Positions 8,644 through 18,624 of a stretch of 64,000 nucleotides of DNA are shown here, piece by piece. This stretch comes from UBA8752 sp042095055 (GTDB lineage: Bacteria > Bacteroidota > Bacteroidia > Flavobacteriales_D > Sanyastnellaceae): positions 30,652-94,651 of the forward strand of contig JBELBZ010000006.1 of the NCBI GenBank assembly GCA_042095055.1. The letters run 5' to 3'. The notes below the pieces were generated by a model that was not told the origin of the DNA, did no database searches, and saw nothing but the letters and a program-made list of their open reading frames with translations. How positions within the stretch are numbered: the stretch's first letter is position 1; each line of letters starts with the position of its first letter. Both the position numbers and the translations under genes were made by a program.

Positions 8644-11600
8644 TTATTCTTCTATGGCCTCTTCTTCCTCACTTTCACCCACCTCAACGAGGCGGTCAAA
8701 CTCCTCCTGAGAACCGACGACTTGGTCGTGCCAGTGGCGCATACCGGTTCCGGCGGGAATGAGGTGTCCTACAATCACATTTTCCTTCAAACCTCCGAGG
8801 TGATCCTCCTTGGCGCTCACCGCTGCCTCGTTGAGGACCTTGGTGGTTTCCTGGAAGGATGCCGCTGAGATAAAGGACTTGGTCTGCAAAGAAGCCCGCG
8901 TGATGCCCTGGAGCAAGGGACGTGCCGTCGCCGGCATGGCCTCTCTTCCTTCGACAAGCTTGCCGTCTTCACGTCGGATGGTGCCATTCTCGTCACGCAA
9001 TTGACGCGCAGAGACCATTTGACCCTCCTTGTAATCCTTGCTGTCGCCAGCCTCGGTCACGACCATCATGCCGAACATGCGGTCGTTCTCATCGATGAAG
9101 TCGGCCTTCTCTACGAACTGCTTCTCCAAGAACTTCGTATCGCCCGGATCCTCTACAACCACCTTCTTCATCATCTGACGAACGATGACTTCGAAGTGCT
9201 TGTCGTTGATCTTCACACCCTGGAGGCGGTAAACCTCTTGGATTTCATTGACGAGGTATTCCTGAACCGCAGTGGGTCCTTGGATGGCCAGAATGTCGGC
9301 TGGTGTTGTGGCACCGTCGGACATGGGCATACCCGCCTTGACGAAGTCATTTTCCTGCACGAGGATGTGCTTGGACAATGGCACGAGGTACTTGCGCTTA
9401 TCACCAATGCGGCTCTCCACGATGATCTCACGGTTACCCCGCTTGATTTTACCGTAAGAGACGATGCCGTCCACTTCGGACACCACCGCTGGGTTAGAAG
9501 GGTTCCGCGCCTCGAAGAGCTCGGTGACCCTCGGCAGACCTCCCGTAATGTCGCCAGACTTACCCGCAATCCGCGGAATCTTGGCGAGGATACGGCCCGT
9601 CTCTACTGAATCGCCCTCTTCAACACTGACGTGGGCACCTACTGGAAGCGAGTACACTTTGAGTACTTCCTTCTTCGGGCCTACAATGTGAATCGCAGGG
9701 TTCTTCTTCTTGTCCTTGGTCTCGGTGATGACGATCTCACGGAAGCCGGTCTGTTCGTCCAGCTCCTCGCGGTAGGTCACGCCATCCTCGATCATATCAA
9801 AGACCACCGTTCCCTGCTCCTCGCTGATGATCGCGTTGTTGTAGGGGTCCCAAGTGCAGATGGTGTCCCCCTTCTTGATCTTCTTGCCATTCTTCACCTG
9901 AAGGACAGCACCGTAAGGAAGGTTTGTAGAGCTCAATGTGATGCCCACCTCGGGGTCGATCACCTTAAACTCGGTTGAGCGCGAAACCACAACAGTCTCC
10001 ACTTCACCGTCAGGTGTTGCACGCTGGACCGTTCTCAAGTCCTCGAGTTCCACCACACCTTCTTGGCGGGCGACGATCTCGTTCTCATCCGAAATCTTAG
10101 ATGCTGTACCACCAACGTGGAACGTACGCAGAGTCAACTGCGTTCCAGGCTCTCCGATGGACTGCGCTGCAATCACACCCACTGCCTCGCCCTCTTGGAC
10201 CAGGCGGTTCGAGCTCAATGCCCGGCCGTAACATTTGGCACATACACCCCGGCGGCTTTCGCAAGTGAGTACTGAGCGCATCTCGACTTCGTCGATGCCC
10301 GCCTCCTCGATGCTGGCAGCCACCTCCTCCGTGATTTCAGAACCACCGGCTACAATCAATTCATCGGTTTCTGGATGGTTGACATCCTGAACAGCGGTGC
10401 GGCCGGTGATGCGGTCTGCGAGAGATTCTACAACCTCTTCGTTTTTGCGCAATGCCGTTGCCGTAAGGCCGCGGATCGTTCCACAATCCTGCTCATTGAT
10501 GATCACATCCTGGGCGACGTCGACCAAACGACGGGTCAAGTAACCCGCGTCAGCCGTTTTCAACGCCGTATCGGCCAGACCCTTACGGGCACCGTGGGTG
10601 GAGATGAAGTACTCCAAGATGGAGAGGCCCTCCTTGAAGTTGGAGAGGATGGGGTTCTCAATGATGTCCTGACCACCGGCAGCACTGGACTTCTGGGGCT
10701 TGGCCATCAAGCCACGCATGCCACTCAACTGACGGATTTGCTCCTTGGAACCACGGGCTCCAGAGTGCATCATCATGTAAATCGAGTTGAAGCCCTGCTT
10801 GTCAGTCTCCAAACGCTCCATCAAGATGTTCGTCAACCGCGAGTTGGTATTGGTCCAGATGTCAATGATCTGGTTGTACCGCTCGTTGTTGGTGATGAGG
10901 CCCATGTTGTAGTTGTCCATCACCTCACCCACACGCTCGTTGGCCTTGTCGACCAACTCCACCTTCTCCTTAGGGATGATGATGTCGTTGAGGTTAAAGC
11001 TCAGACCGCCCTTGTATGCCATCGTGAAGCCGAGCTTCTTGATGTCGTCGAGGAATTGGACCGCTCGTGGAACACCGACGGACAGCAAAACGTCCGAGAT
11101 AATGGTCCTGAGGCTCTTCTTGGTCAAAAGCTCGTTGACATAGCCCGCTTCGGTCGGCACCACTTCGTTGAAGAGCACACGTCCTACAGTGGTGTCAATG
11201 ATGGAACTGTTGCCTTCATGGTCGACCCAGCGCACCTTGATGCCCGCGTGCAATGCAGCGCGGCCCTCGTTGTACGCAATGATCACCTCCTCTGGAGAAT
11301 AGAAGGTCATGCCTTCTCCTGCCACAGGCTCCTCCTTGGTGGACTTCCGCTCCTTGGTGATGTAGTACAAGCCCAATACCATGTCCTGCGAGGGGACCGT
11401 GATCGGCGCACCATTGGCAGGGTTCAAGATGTTGTGGCTGGCCAACATCAGCAGCTGCGCCTCCAAAATGGCCGCTGGGCCCAATGGAAGGTGAACCGCC
11501 ATCTGGTCACCGTCGAAGTCAGCGTTGAACGCCGTACACGCGAGTGGGTGCAATTGCAACGCCTTGCCCTCGATCATCTTGGGCTGGAAGGCCTGGATGC

Positions 11601-12948
11601 CGAGACGGTGCAGGGTCGGAGCACGGTTGAGCAGCACGGGGTGCGACTTCATCACGTTCTCAAGGATGTCCCAGACAACGGGCTCTTTGGCGTCTACAAT
11701 CTTCTTGGCGGACTTGACTGTCTTGACGACGCCCCGCTCAATCATCTTGCGGATGATGAACGGCTTGTAGAGCTCGGCGGCCATGTTCTTTGGCATGCCG
11801 CACTCGTGCAGCTTGAGCTCTGGTCCTACGACGATCACAGAACGCGCAGAGTAGTCCACACGCTTACCGAGGAGGTTTTGGCGGAAGCGACCCTGCTTTC
11901 CCTTGAGGCTGTCTGACAGCGACTTCAATGGACGGTTGCTCTCGGTCTTCACAGCGGAAGACTTCCTGCTGTTGTCGAACAGGCTGTCCACAGCCTCCTG
12001 CAACATGCGCTTTTCGTTCCGCAAAATCACATCCGGAGCCTTGATCTCAATCAAGCGCTTCAAACGGTTGTTCCGGATGATGACACGGCGATAGAGGTCG
12101 TTGAGGTCGGACGTCGCAAATCGGCCACCGTCGAGGGGCACCAATGGACGCAGCTCAGGTGGAATCACAGGAACCACCTTCACGATCATCCACTCGGGAT
12201 TGTTGTTGATCCTGTGGTTGGCGTCGCGGAGGGCTTCCACCACCTGCAGGCGCTTCAGCGCCTCGTTCTTGCGCTGCTGGCTCGTCTCCGTATTGGCCGC
12301 ATGGCGCAGGTCGTAGCTCAACTGGTCGAGGTTCAGGCTGCCCAGCATGTCGTGCAGCGCCTCAGCACCCATCTTCGCCACAAACTTATTGGGGTCCTTC
12401 TCGTCCAGATACTGGTTGTCCTTCGGCAGTGTATCGAGGATGTCCAAGTACTCCTCTTCGGTGAGGAATTCATTGACGTCCAACGCTTCGCCGTCGGTTT
12501 TCGTCGCCACACCGGGCTGGATCACCACATAACGCTCGTAGTAGATGATCTGATCCAACTTCTTGGTCGGCAAACCGAGCAAGTAGCCGATTTTGTTGGG
12601 CAAGCTGCGGAAGTACCAGATGTGGGCCACTGGGATCACGAGCTGAATGTGTCCCATGCGCTCACGCCGGACTTTCTTCTCGGTCACCTCTACACCACAT
12701 CGGTCGCAGACGATGCCTTTGTATCGAATGCGCTTGTACTTGCCGCAGTGGCATTCGTAGTCCTTGACAGGGCCAAAAATGCGCTCACAGAACAGGCCAT
12801 CGCGCTCCGGCTTATAAGTCCGGTAATTGATGGTCTCAGGCTTCAGGACTTCGCCATGGCTTTGCTCGAGGATTTCCTCGGGCGATGCCATGCTGATGCG
12901 AATCTTGTTGAAGTCGCTTGAGAGCTTCGGGGTCTTGTTGTTGGTCAT
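8644..12948 (-). CDS. rpoC: DNA-directed RNA polymerase subunit beta-prime
   Basis: 1434 residues, normal for Bacteroidota. The N-terminal zinc site has paired cysteines CHCGKYKR ... VCDRCGVEV (about residues 66-85). The catalytic Mg-binding loop NADFDGDQMAVH lies near residue 475. The second zinc site CESRRGVCAKCYGRAL comes before the bridge and trigger regions (GEPGTQLTLRTFH). The C-terminus is acidic (ESEEEEAIEE). It starts 37 bases after rpoB and ends the ribosomal protein-polymerase operon, closed by the hairpin at 8583-8609. Forms the active centre with RpoB. Confidence 0.99.
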   Translation of the reverse strand: MTNNKTPKLSSDFNKIRISMASPEEILEQSHGEVLKPETINYRTYKPERDGLFCERIFGPVKDYECHCGKYKRIRYKGIVCDRCGVEVTEKKVRRERMGHIQLVIPVAHIWYFRSLPNKIGYLLGLPTKKLDQIIYYERYVVIQPGVATKTDGEALDVNEFLTEEEYLDILDTLPKDNQYLDEKDPNKFVAKMGAEALHDMLGSLNLDQLSYDLRHAANTETSQQRKNEALKRLQVVEALRDANHRINNNPEWMIVKVVPVIPPELRPLVPLDGGRFATSDLNDLYRRVIIRNNRLKRLIEIKAPDVILRNEKRMLQEAVDSLFDNSRKSSAVKTESNRPLKSLSDSLKGKQGRFRQNLLGKRVDYSARSVIVVGPELKLHECGMPKNMAAELYKPFIIRKMIERGVVKTVKSAKKIVDAKEPVVWDILENVMKSHPVLLNRAPTLHRLGIQAFQPKMIEGKALQLHPLACTAFNADFDGDQMAVHLPLGPAAILEAQLLMLASHNILNPANGAPITVPSQDMVLGLYYITKERKSTKEEPVAGEGMTFYSPEEVIIAYNEGRAALHAGIKVRWVDHEGNSSIIDTTVGRVLFNEVVPTEAGYVNELLTKKSLRTIISDVLLSVGVPRAVQFLDDIKKLGFTMAYKGGLSFNLNDIIIPKEKVELVDKANERVGEVMDNYNMGLITNNERYNQIIDIWTNTNSRLTNILMERLETDKQGFNSIYMMMHSGARGSKEQIRQLSGMRGLMAKPQKSSAAGGQDIIENPILSNFKEGLSILEYFISTHGARKGLADTALKTADAGYLTRRLVDVAQDVIINEQDCGTIRGLTATALRKNEEVVESLADRITGRTAVQDVNHPETDELIVAGGSEITEEVAASIEEAGIDEVEMRSVLTCESRRGVCAKCYGRALSSNRLVQEGEAVGVIAAQSIGEPGTQLTLRTFHVGGTASKISDENEIVARQEGVVELEDLRTVQRATPDGEVETVVVSRSTEFKVIDPEVGITLSSTNLPYGAVLQVKNGKKIKKGDTICTWDPYNNAIISEEQGTVVFDMIEDGVTYREELDEQTGFREIVITETKDKKKNPAIHIVGPKKEVLKVYSLPVGAHVSVEEGDSVETGRILAKIPRIAGKSGDITGGLPRVTELFEARNPSNPAVVSEVDGIVSYGKIKRGNREIIVESRIGDKRKYLVPLSKHILVQENDFVKAGMPMSDGATTPADILAIQGPTAVQEYLVNEIQEVYRLQGVKINDKHFEVIVRQMMKKVVVEDPGDTKFLEKQFVEKADFIDENDRMFGMMVVTEAGDSKDYKEGQMVSARQLRDENGTIRREDGKLVEGREAMPATARPLLQGITRASLQTKSFISAASFQETTKVLNEAAVSAKEDHLGGLKENVIVGHLIPAGTGMRHWHDQVVGSQEEFDRLVEVGESEEEEAIEE

Positions 12949-12985
12949 CTTTTGGTGAAGATCAATGGGTTGAAGCAGGAGTAAC

Positions 12986-15900
12986 TCAGGCCTCCAAGGC
13001 CACGGTTAATCCCAATCCGCGCAACTCGTGCATCAGTACGTTGAAGGATTCCGGAATGCCTGGTGTGGGCATGGGGTCTCCTTTTACAATCGCCTCGTAG
13101 GTCTTGGCGCGGCCGACAACGTCGTCCGACTTGACCGTGAGGATCTCCTGCAAGATGTGCGAGGCACCGAAGGCCTCGAGGGCCCACACCTCCATCTCAC
13201 CGAAACGCTGTCCACCGAACTGCGCTTTACCACCCAACGGCTGCTGGGTAATGAGGCTGTATGGTCCGATTGAACGGGCGTGCATCTTGTCGTCTACCAT
13301 GTGGCTCAGCTTGATCATGTAGATCACACCGACCGTGGCAGGCTGGTCGAACCGCTCTCCGGTTTCACCATCATAAAGGTGGGTCACACCAAAGTTGGGT
13401 ACCCCCGCTTTTTCAGTGAAATCAGAAATCTGATCCAGACGGGCTCCGTCAAAAATGGGCGTTGCGAACTTGGTGCCGAGCTTCTCTCCAGCCCATCCGA
13501 GGACCGTTTCGTAGATCTGACCAAGGTTCATCCTCGATGGTACACCAAGCGGGTTGAGCACGATGTCCACAGGGGTTCCATCCTCGAGGAATGGCATGTC
13601 CTCCTGGCGGACAATACGGGCCACAATTCCCTTGTTTCCGTGGCGTCCAGCCATCTTGTCACCCACCTTCAGCTTCCGCTTGTTGGCGACAAAAACCTTG
13701 GCCAACTTGACGATGCCCGCAGGGAGCTCATCACCCACCGTCACCTGGAACTTCTTCCGCTTGAAGGTGCCGAGCAGGTCGTTGTACTTCATGTTGTAGT
13801 TGTGGACGACACGCTTCACGAGGTTGTTGTTGTCCTCATCGCGGGTCCACCCCTCCGTATTGACGATGCTGAAATCCAAAGTCTGCAGGGCGCGTTGCGT
13901 GAACTTGACGCCCTTTTTGATTTGCATCTCCTTGTAGTAGTTCTGCACGCCTTGGGAAGTCTTGCCTCCGATGACCTGCATGAGCTTCTCGATCAGAGCC
14001 TTGCGGAGTACCGCTGCTTCCTGATCAAACTCAGCGTCGATCATTTCCAAAACGGCCTTGTCTGCTGCTTTGGACTTGCGGTCCTTGACCATGCGCGAGA
14101 ACAACATTTTGTCGATCACGACACCCGTTGCACTCGGTCCGAGCTTCAAAGAGGCGTCTTTTACGTCGCCCGCCTTGTCACCAAAAATGGCCCGGAGCAG
14201 CTTCTCCTCTGGACTGGGGTCGCTCTCACCTTTCGGTGTGATTTTTCCAATCAGAATGTCACCTGCTCCAACGTTGGCACCGATGCGAATCAGTCCATTC
14301 TCGTCGAGGTCCTTGGTGGCCTCCTCGCTGACATTTGGAATGTCTGCGGTGAGCTCCTCCTGGCCGCGCTTCGTGTCCCGCACTTCCAAGCTGTACTCGG
14401 TGACGTGCATGGAAGTGAAGACATCCTCACGGACCACGCGGTCGCTGATGACGATGGCGTCCTCGAAGTTGTAACCCTTCCAAGGCATGAAGGCCACCTT
14501 CATGTTCTGACCCAGCGCCAATTCACCAGCCTGCGTGGAGTATCCTTCGACGAGGATGTCACCACGCTCCACACGCATCCCCTTAGACACGAGTGGCTTC
14601 AGGTTGATGCAGGTGCCTTGGTTGGTCTTGGCAAACTTGGTGATGTTGTAGACCTTGATGTCGTCCTCGAACGAAACCAAACGGTCATTCTCGTCCATGT
14701 GGTAACGGATCTGAATCTCATTTCCATCCACATATTCGACCACACCGTCTGCTTCTGCAGTGATGAGAACACGGCTGTCGCGGGCCACCTGACCTTCGAG
14801 ACCCGTGCCCACGATCGGGCTGTTGGGCCGCATCAATGGCACGGCCTGACGCATCATGTTCGAGCCCATCAGCGCACGGTTCGCGTCGTCGTTCTCCAAG
14901 AAGGGAATCAGCGAAGCCGCGATCGAAGCGATTTGGTTCGGTGCAACGTCAACATACTTAATCTCAGTAGGCGCAACCAGCGGGAAGTCACCCTGCAAGC
15001 GGGCCTTGATGATGTCGTTCTTGAAAGAACCGTCATCATTCATGCCCACCGTCGCCTGGGCGATTGTGGCGCTGTCCTCCTCTTCAGCTGACAAATAGGT
15101 GATGCCTTCTCCTCCGACCCGTGCGATGCCCTCGTTGACCTCGCGGTAAGGGGTTTCGATGAATCCGAGGCGGTTGACCTTGGCGTATACACACAGTGAG
15201 CTGATCAGACCAATGTTTGGTCCTTCAGGCGTCTCAATGGTACACAAACGGCCATAGTGGGTGTAGTGCACGTCTCGCACCTCAAAGCCAGCGCGCTCAC
15301 GCGAAAGACCACCTGGTCCGAGTGCAGAAATACGACGCTTGTGCGTCACCTCACTCAGCGGGTTGGTCTGGTCCATGAACTGGCTCAACTGGTTCGTTCC
15401 GAAGAACGAATTGATCACTGAGCTCAGCGTCTTGGCATTGATCAAGTCCGTTGGTGTGAAGACCTCGTTGTCGCGCACATTCATCCGCTCACGGATGGTA
15501 CGGGCCATACGGGCCAAACCAACGCCGAATTGGTTGTGCAGCTGCTCACCCACCGTACGAATACGACGGTTGGACAAGTGGTCGATGTCGTCCACGTCAG
15601 ACTTCGAGTTCACGAGGTCGATGAGGAACTTGATGATCAGGATGATGTCGTCCTTGGTCAGCGTGCGTGACTCCTCGGACATGTCGATGCCCAATTTCCG
15701 GTTGATCCGGAAACGGCCTACCTCACCCAAATCATAGCGCTGCTCTGAGAAGAACAACTTGTCGATGACACCGCGGGCCGTCTCCATGTCTGGTGGCTCG
15801 GCGTTCCGCAGTTGGCGGTAGATGTACTCCACAGCCTCCTTCTCGCTGTTGGAAGGGTCCTTTTGAAGGGTGTTGTGAATGATGGCGTAGTCGGCCTGGT

Positions 15901-16801
15901 TGATGTCCTCCTTGTGCAGGATGATCGTCTTGGATCCAGACTCAACAATCAGCTCGATGTGCTCCTTTTCGAGAACGGTGTCGCGGTCGAGTACCAACTC
16001 GTTCCGCTCGATGCTGACCACCTCTCCGGTATCCTCATCTACGAAGTCCTCAATCCAGGTCTTCAAAACGCGCGCGGCGAGCTTGCGGCCCAATACACGC
16101 TTCACACCAGCCTTGGATACTTTGACCTCCTCTGCGAGATCAAAAATGCCCAAAATATCGCGGTCTCCTTCGTATCCGATGGAACGCAACAGGGTGGTCA
16201 CAGGAAGCTTCTTCTTCCGGTCGATGTAGGCGTACATCACGCTGTTGATGTCCGTAGCGAACTCAATCCAGCTTCCCTTGAACGGGATGATCCGCGCGCT
16301 GTACAGCTTGGTGCCGTTGGCGTGGCGGCTTTGACCGAAGAACACCCCTGGCGAGCGGTGCAGCTGGTTCACGATGATGCGCTCTGCACCATTTACCACA
16401 AATGAGCCCCGTGGGGTCATGTAGGGAATGGTACCGAGATAGACGTCCTGAACGATGGTCTCGAAGTCCTCGTGTTCAGGGTCTGTGCAGTACAACTTCA
16501 GCTTGGCCTTGAGCGGCACGCTGTAAGTCAGACCGCGTTCGATGCACTCCTCGATGCTGTATCGGGGTGGATCAATGAAATAGTCCAGGAATTCCAGTAC
16601 AAACTGGTTCCGGGTGTCCGTGATGGGAAAGTTCTCGTTGAACACCTTGAACAATCCCTCCGTGTCGCGGTCTTCGGGCTTGGTCTCAAGCTGAAAGAAC
16701 TCGCGGAAGGACCGCAGTTGAATATCGAGAAAGTCCGGATACGGGATATCCGGGGTGGTAGTGGCGAAAGAATGTCGCTGCTGCAGTTGTGGCGTCAACA
16801 T
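12986..16801 (-). CDS. rpoB: DNA-directed RNA polymerase subunit beta
   Basis: 1271 residues, typical for the phylum. Visible hallmarks are VNGAERIIVNQLHRSPGVFF in the N-terminal lobe, the rifampicin/fork region SQFMDQTNPLSEVTHKRRIS followed by LGPGGLSRERAGFEVRD, the active-site block KVAFMPWKGYNFEDAIVIS, and the C-terminal KMAGRHGNKG and GGQRFGEMEVWALEAFGA. It lies downstream of rplL across a 141-base spacer that contains a strong hairpin, and directly upstream of rpoC. The rifampicin-region residues look like a susceptible consensus. Confidence 0.99.
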   Translation of the reverse strand: MLTPQLQQRHSFATTTPDIPYPDFLDIQLRSFREFFQLETKPEDRDTEGLFKVFNENFPITDTRNQFVLEFLDYFIDPPRYSIEECIERGLTYSVPLKAKLKLYCTDPEHEDFETIVQDVYLGTIPYMTPRGSFVVNGAERIIVNQLHRSPGVFFGQSRHANGTKLYSARIIPFKGSWIEFATDINSVMYAYIDRKKKLPVTTLLRSIGYEGDRDILGIFDLAEEVKVSKAGVKRVLGRKLAARVLKTWIEDFVDEDTGEVVSIERNELVLDRDTVLEKEHIELIVESGSKTIILHKEDINQADYAIIHNTLQKDPSNSEKEAVEYIYRQLRNAEPPDMETARGVIDKLFFSEQRYDLGEVGRFRINRKLGIDMSEESRTLTKDDIILIIKFLIDLVNSKSDVDDIDHLSNRRIRTVGEQLHNQFGVGLARMARTIRERMNVRDNEVFTPTDLINAKTLSSVINSFFGTNQLSQFMDQTNPLSEVTHKRRISALGPGGLSRERAGFEVRDVHYTHYGRLCTIETPEGPNIGLISSLCVYAKVNRLGFIETPYREVNEGIARVGGEGITYLSAEEEDSATIAQATVGMNDDGSFKNDIIKARLQGDFPLVAPTEIKYVDVAPNQIASIAASLIPFLENDDANRALMGSNMMRQAVPLMRPNSPIVGTGLEGQVARDSRVLITAEADGVVEYVDGNEIQIRYHMDENDRLVSFEDDIKVYNITKFAKTNQGTCINLKPLVSKGMRVERGDILVEGYSTQAGELALGQNMKVAFMPWKGYNFEDAIVISDRVVREDVFTSMHVTEYSLEVRDTKRGQEELTADIPNVSEEATKDLDENGLIRIGANVGAGDILIGKITPKGESDPSPEEKLLRAIFGDKAGDVKDASLKLGPSATGVVIDKMLFSRMVKDRKSKAADKAVLEMIDAEFDQEAAVLRKALIEKLMQVIGGKTSQGVQNYYKEMQIKKGVKFTQRALQTLDFSIVNTEGWTRDEDNNNLVKRVVHNYNMKYNDLLGTFKRKKFQVTVGDELPAGIVKLAKVFVANKRKLKVGDKMAGRHGNKGIVARIVRQEDMPFLEDGTPVDIVLNPLGVPSRMNLGQIYETVLGWAGEKLGTKFATPIFDGARLDQISDFTEKAGVPNFGVTHLYDGETGERFDQPATVGVIYMIKLSHMVDDKMHARSIGPYSLITQQPLGGKAQFGGQRFGEMEVWALEAFGASHILQEILTVKSDDVVGRAKTYEAIVKGDPMPTPGIPESFNVLMHELRGLGLTVALEA

Positions 16802-16882
16802 GGGGGCGGCTTAACGAGGGAGGAACAAATCGCAGTGGTGCAGGTTTGGTTTTGGGGAGCACCCTGCGAAATACAGGGTACA

Positions 16883-16921
16883 AGAAGGTCAGACCGGGAC
16901 CTGCGCCCAGCCTGACCTTCT
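16883..16921 (-). promoter_or_regulatory. rplL-rpoB intercistronic hairpin (attenuator or processing site)
   Basis: Perfect 10-base stem AGAAGGTCAG / CTGACCTTCT enclosing a 19-base GC-rich loop, positioned 21 bases after the rplL stop and 80 bases before rpoB. The following bases TTCTTGT are only weakly T-rich, so partial termination or an RNase cleavage site fits better than full termination. E. coli has an attenuator and an RNase III site in the same interval. Confidence 0.6.
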
Positions 16922-16942
16922 GAAATTCAGCGGGTTGTGATC

Positions 16943-17320
16943 TTACTTGATCTCAACCTCCGCGCCGGCTTCCTCGAGTTGTGCTTTGAGGGCCTCGGCC
17001 TCGTCTTTGGCTACGCCCTCCTTGAGGGTGGCGGGAGCGCCGTCAACGATGCCTTTGGCTTCCTTCAAGCCTTGGCCGGTCAACTCTTTTACGAGCTTCA
17101 CGACCGCCAACTTAGAGCCACCAGCGGCTTTGAGGATCACATCGAACTCAGTCTGCTCTTCAGCGCCGCCATCGCCACCGCCTGCTGCGGGGCCGGCGAC
17201 AACTGCTGCTGCAGCTGCAGGCTCGATGCCATACTCGTCCTTAAGGATATCTGCAAGTTCGCTGACCTCCTTTACGGTGAGGTTTACCAGCGATTCTGCC
17301 ATGGTTTTCAAATCAGCCAT
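16943..17320 (-). CDS. rplL: 50S ribosomal protein L7/L12
   Basis: 125 residues. N-terminal dimerisation region VKEVSELADILKDEYGIEP, an Ala/Gly-rich hinge (about 34-52), then the C-terminal factor-binding domain EQTEFDVILKAAGGSKLAVV and VKELTGQGLKEAKGIVDGAP, the well-known L7/L12 signature. It forms the flexible stalk that recruits elongation factor GTPases. It lies 53 bases after rplJ, the stalk base, and upstream of the rplL-rpoB hairpin. Confidence 0.98.
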   Translation of the reverse strand: MADLKTMAESLVNLTVKEVSELADILKDEYGIEPAAAAAVVAGPAAGGGDGGAEEQTEFDVILKAAGGSKLAVVKLVKELTGQGLKEAKGIVDGAPATLKEGVAKDEAEALKAQLEEAGAEVEIK

Positions 17321-17373
17321 GATATATGGAATTGTGGGTTACTTGTTTGGGTTGTGTAATAGGTGTGTCAAAG

Positions 17374-17898
17374 TCAGCCTTCCCTTTCGGAAAGAGCTTT
17401 GACCAATCCGGATATGGTGTTGCCACCAGATTGCAATGATCCGAGGACATTCCGCATGGGGCTCTGGAGCAGACCAACGAGTTCTCCAAGGAGTTCCTCT
17501 TTGCTCTTGATCTCCGTGAGGGCCTTCAATTGGTCATCACCGATATACACTGCTTCCTCGACGTAAGCACCCTTTAGAATGGGGCGCTCACTGCTTTTGC
17601 GGAAATCCTTGATGAGCTTGGCAGGGGCATTGCCCACTGTACTTGTCATCATGGCGGTCTGCCCTTTCAGCACGTCATACAGCTCACCGTATTCACGGCC
17701 TTCTGTACGCTTCATCGCAATGCGCAGCAGTGTGTTTTTCACCACCTGCATTTTGACTTCTGCCTTGTAGCATTCCCCGCGCAGCTTCGTCGTATCTGCG
17801 GAATTCATGCTCGAAGCATCTGCAAGGTATACCACGTTGGTATCCTTGAGCATGGCCTGGAGCTCCTCGATCGCTTGGTTTTTCTCTTCGCGTTTCAT
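17374..17898 (-). CDS. rplJ: 50S ribosomal protein L10
   Basis: 174 residues of L10, the stalk base that binds 23S rRNA and the L7/L12 dimers. The N-terminal block KNQAIEELQAMLKDTNVVYL and VKNTLLRIA are typical. It starts only 11 bases after rplA, so a long L10-binding leader of the E. coli kind, if present, would have to overlap the rplA coding region. Confidence 0.97.
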   Translation of the reverse strand: MKREEKNQAIEELQAMLKDTNVVYLADASSMNSADTTKLRGECYKAEVKMQVVKNTLLRIAMKRTEGREYGELYDVLKGQTAMMTSTVGNAPAKLIKDFRKSSERPILKGAYVEEAVYIGDDQLKALTEIKSKEELLGELVGLLQSPMRNVLGSLQSGGNTISGLVKALSEREG

Positions 17899-17909
17899 GG
17901 GTTCCTGGT

Positions 17910-18605
17910 TCAGCTGTTCAATGCTTTCGATTCAATCCGAACACCTGGGGACATCGTTGAGCTGATAAAAACGCTCTTGATGTAGGTGCCCTTCGCAGAA
18001 GACGGGCGCAAACGAACCAAGGTTTGAAGTACTTCATTGGCATTCTCTGAGAGCTTCTCTTTCGAAAAACTCACCTTCCCTACGGAAGCGTGAATGATGC
18101 CGTACTTGTCCACCTTGAAATCGATCTTACCTGCCTTTACATCCTGGACGGCCTTCCCGACCTCCATAGTGACTGTACCCGATTTCGGGTTGGGCATCAA
18201 GCCGCGCGGTCCGAGTACTCGGCCCAACGCTCCTACTTTGCCCATCACTTGGGGGGTCGTGATGATCACGTCCACATCGGTCCATCCGCCTTTAATCTTC
18301 TCGACATATTCATCGAGACCAACGTGGTCCGCTCCGGCCTCCTTCGCTTCTGCTTCCTTGTCGGGATTGCAGAGCACCAGTACGCGCACGTTTTTTCCAC
18401 TTCCGTGAGGAAGGGAAACCGTACCACGTACCATCTGGTTGGCCTTACGCGGGTCCACGCCGAGGCTAACGGCGAGGTCAACAGATGAGTCGAACTTCGT
18501 GGAGGAAATTTCCTTCACGATGCCGGCTGCATCGTCGAGCGAATACACCTGGTCCACGTCGAACTTGTCGAGCGCGGCCTTGCGATTGCGTGTCAGTTTT
18601 GCCAT
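17910..18605 (-). CDS. rplA: 50S ribosomal protein L1
   Basis: 231 residues. Characteristic blocks are FDSSVDLAVSLGVDPRKANQ and VRGTVSLPHGSGK near the N-terminus, and LGRVLGPRGLMPNPKSGTVT in the middle, the L1 signature. It binds 23S rRNA at the L1 stalk and is known in other bacteria to repress its own operon. It lies 19 bases after rplK. No obvious L1-binding mimic is visible in the rplK leader by eye. Confidence 0.98.
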   Translation of the reverse strand: MAKLTRNRKAALDKFDVDQVYSLDDAAGIVKEISSTKFDSSVDLAVSLGVDPRKANQMVRGTVSLPHGSGKNVRVLVLCNPDKEAEAKEAGADHVGLDEYVEKIKGGWTDVDVIITTPQVMGKVGALGRVLGPRGLMPNPKSGTVTMEVGKAVQDVKAGKIDFKVDKYGIIHASVGKVSFSKEKLSENANEVLQTLVRLRPSSAKGTYIKSVFISSTMSPGVRIESKALNS

Positions 18606-18624
18606 TGTGTCTGATGATTGAAGA

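Noticed and set aside
10375..15091. Plus-strand frames of 513 and 603 codons
   Set aside because: Antisense to rpoC and rpoB, which are complete and highly conserved on the other strand.
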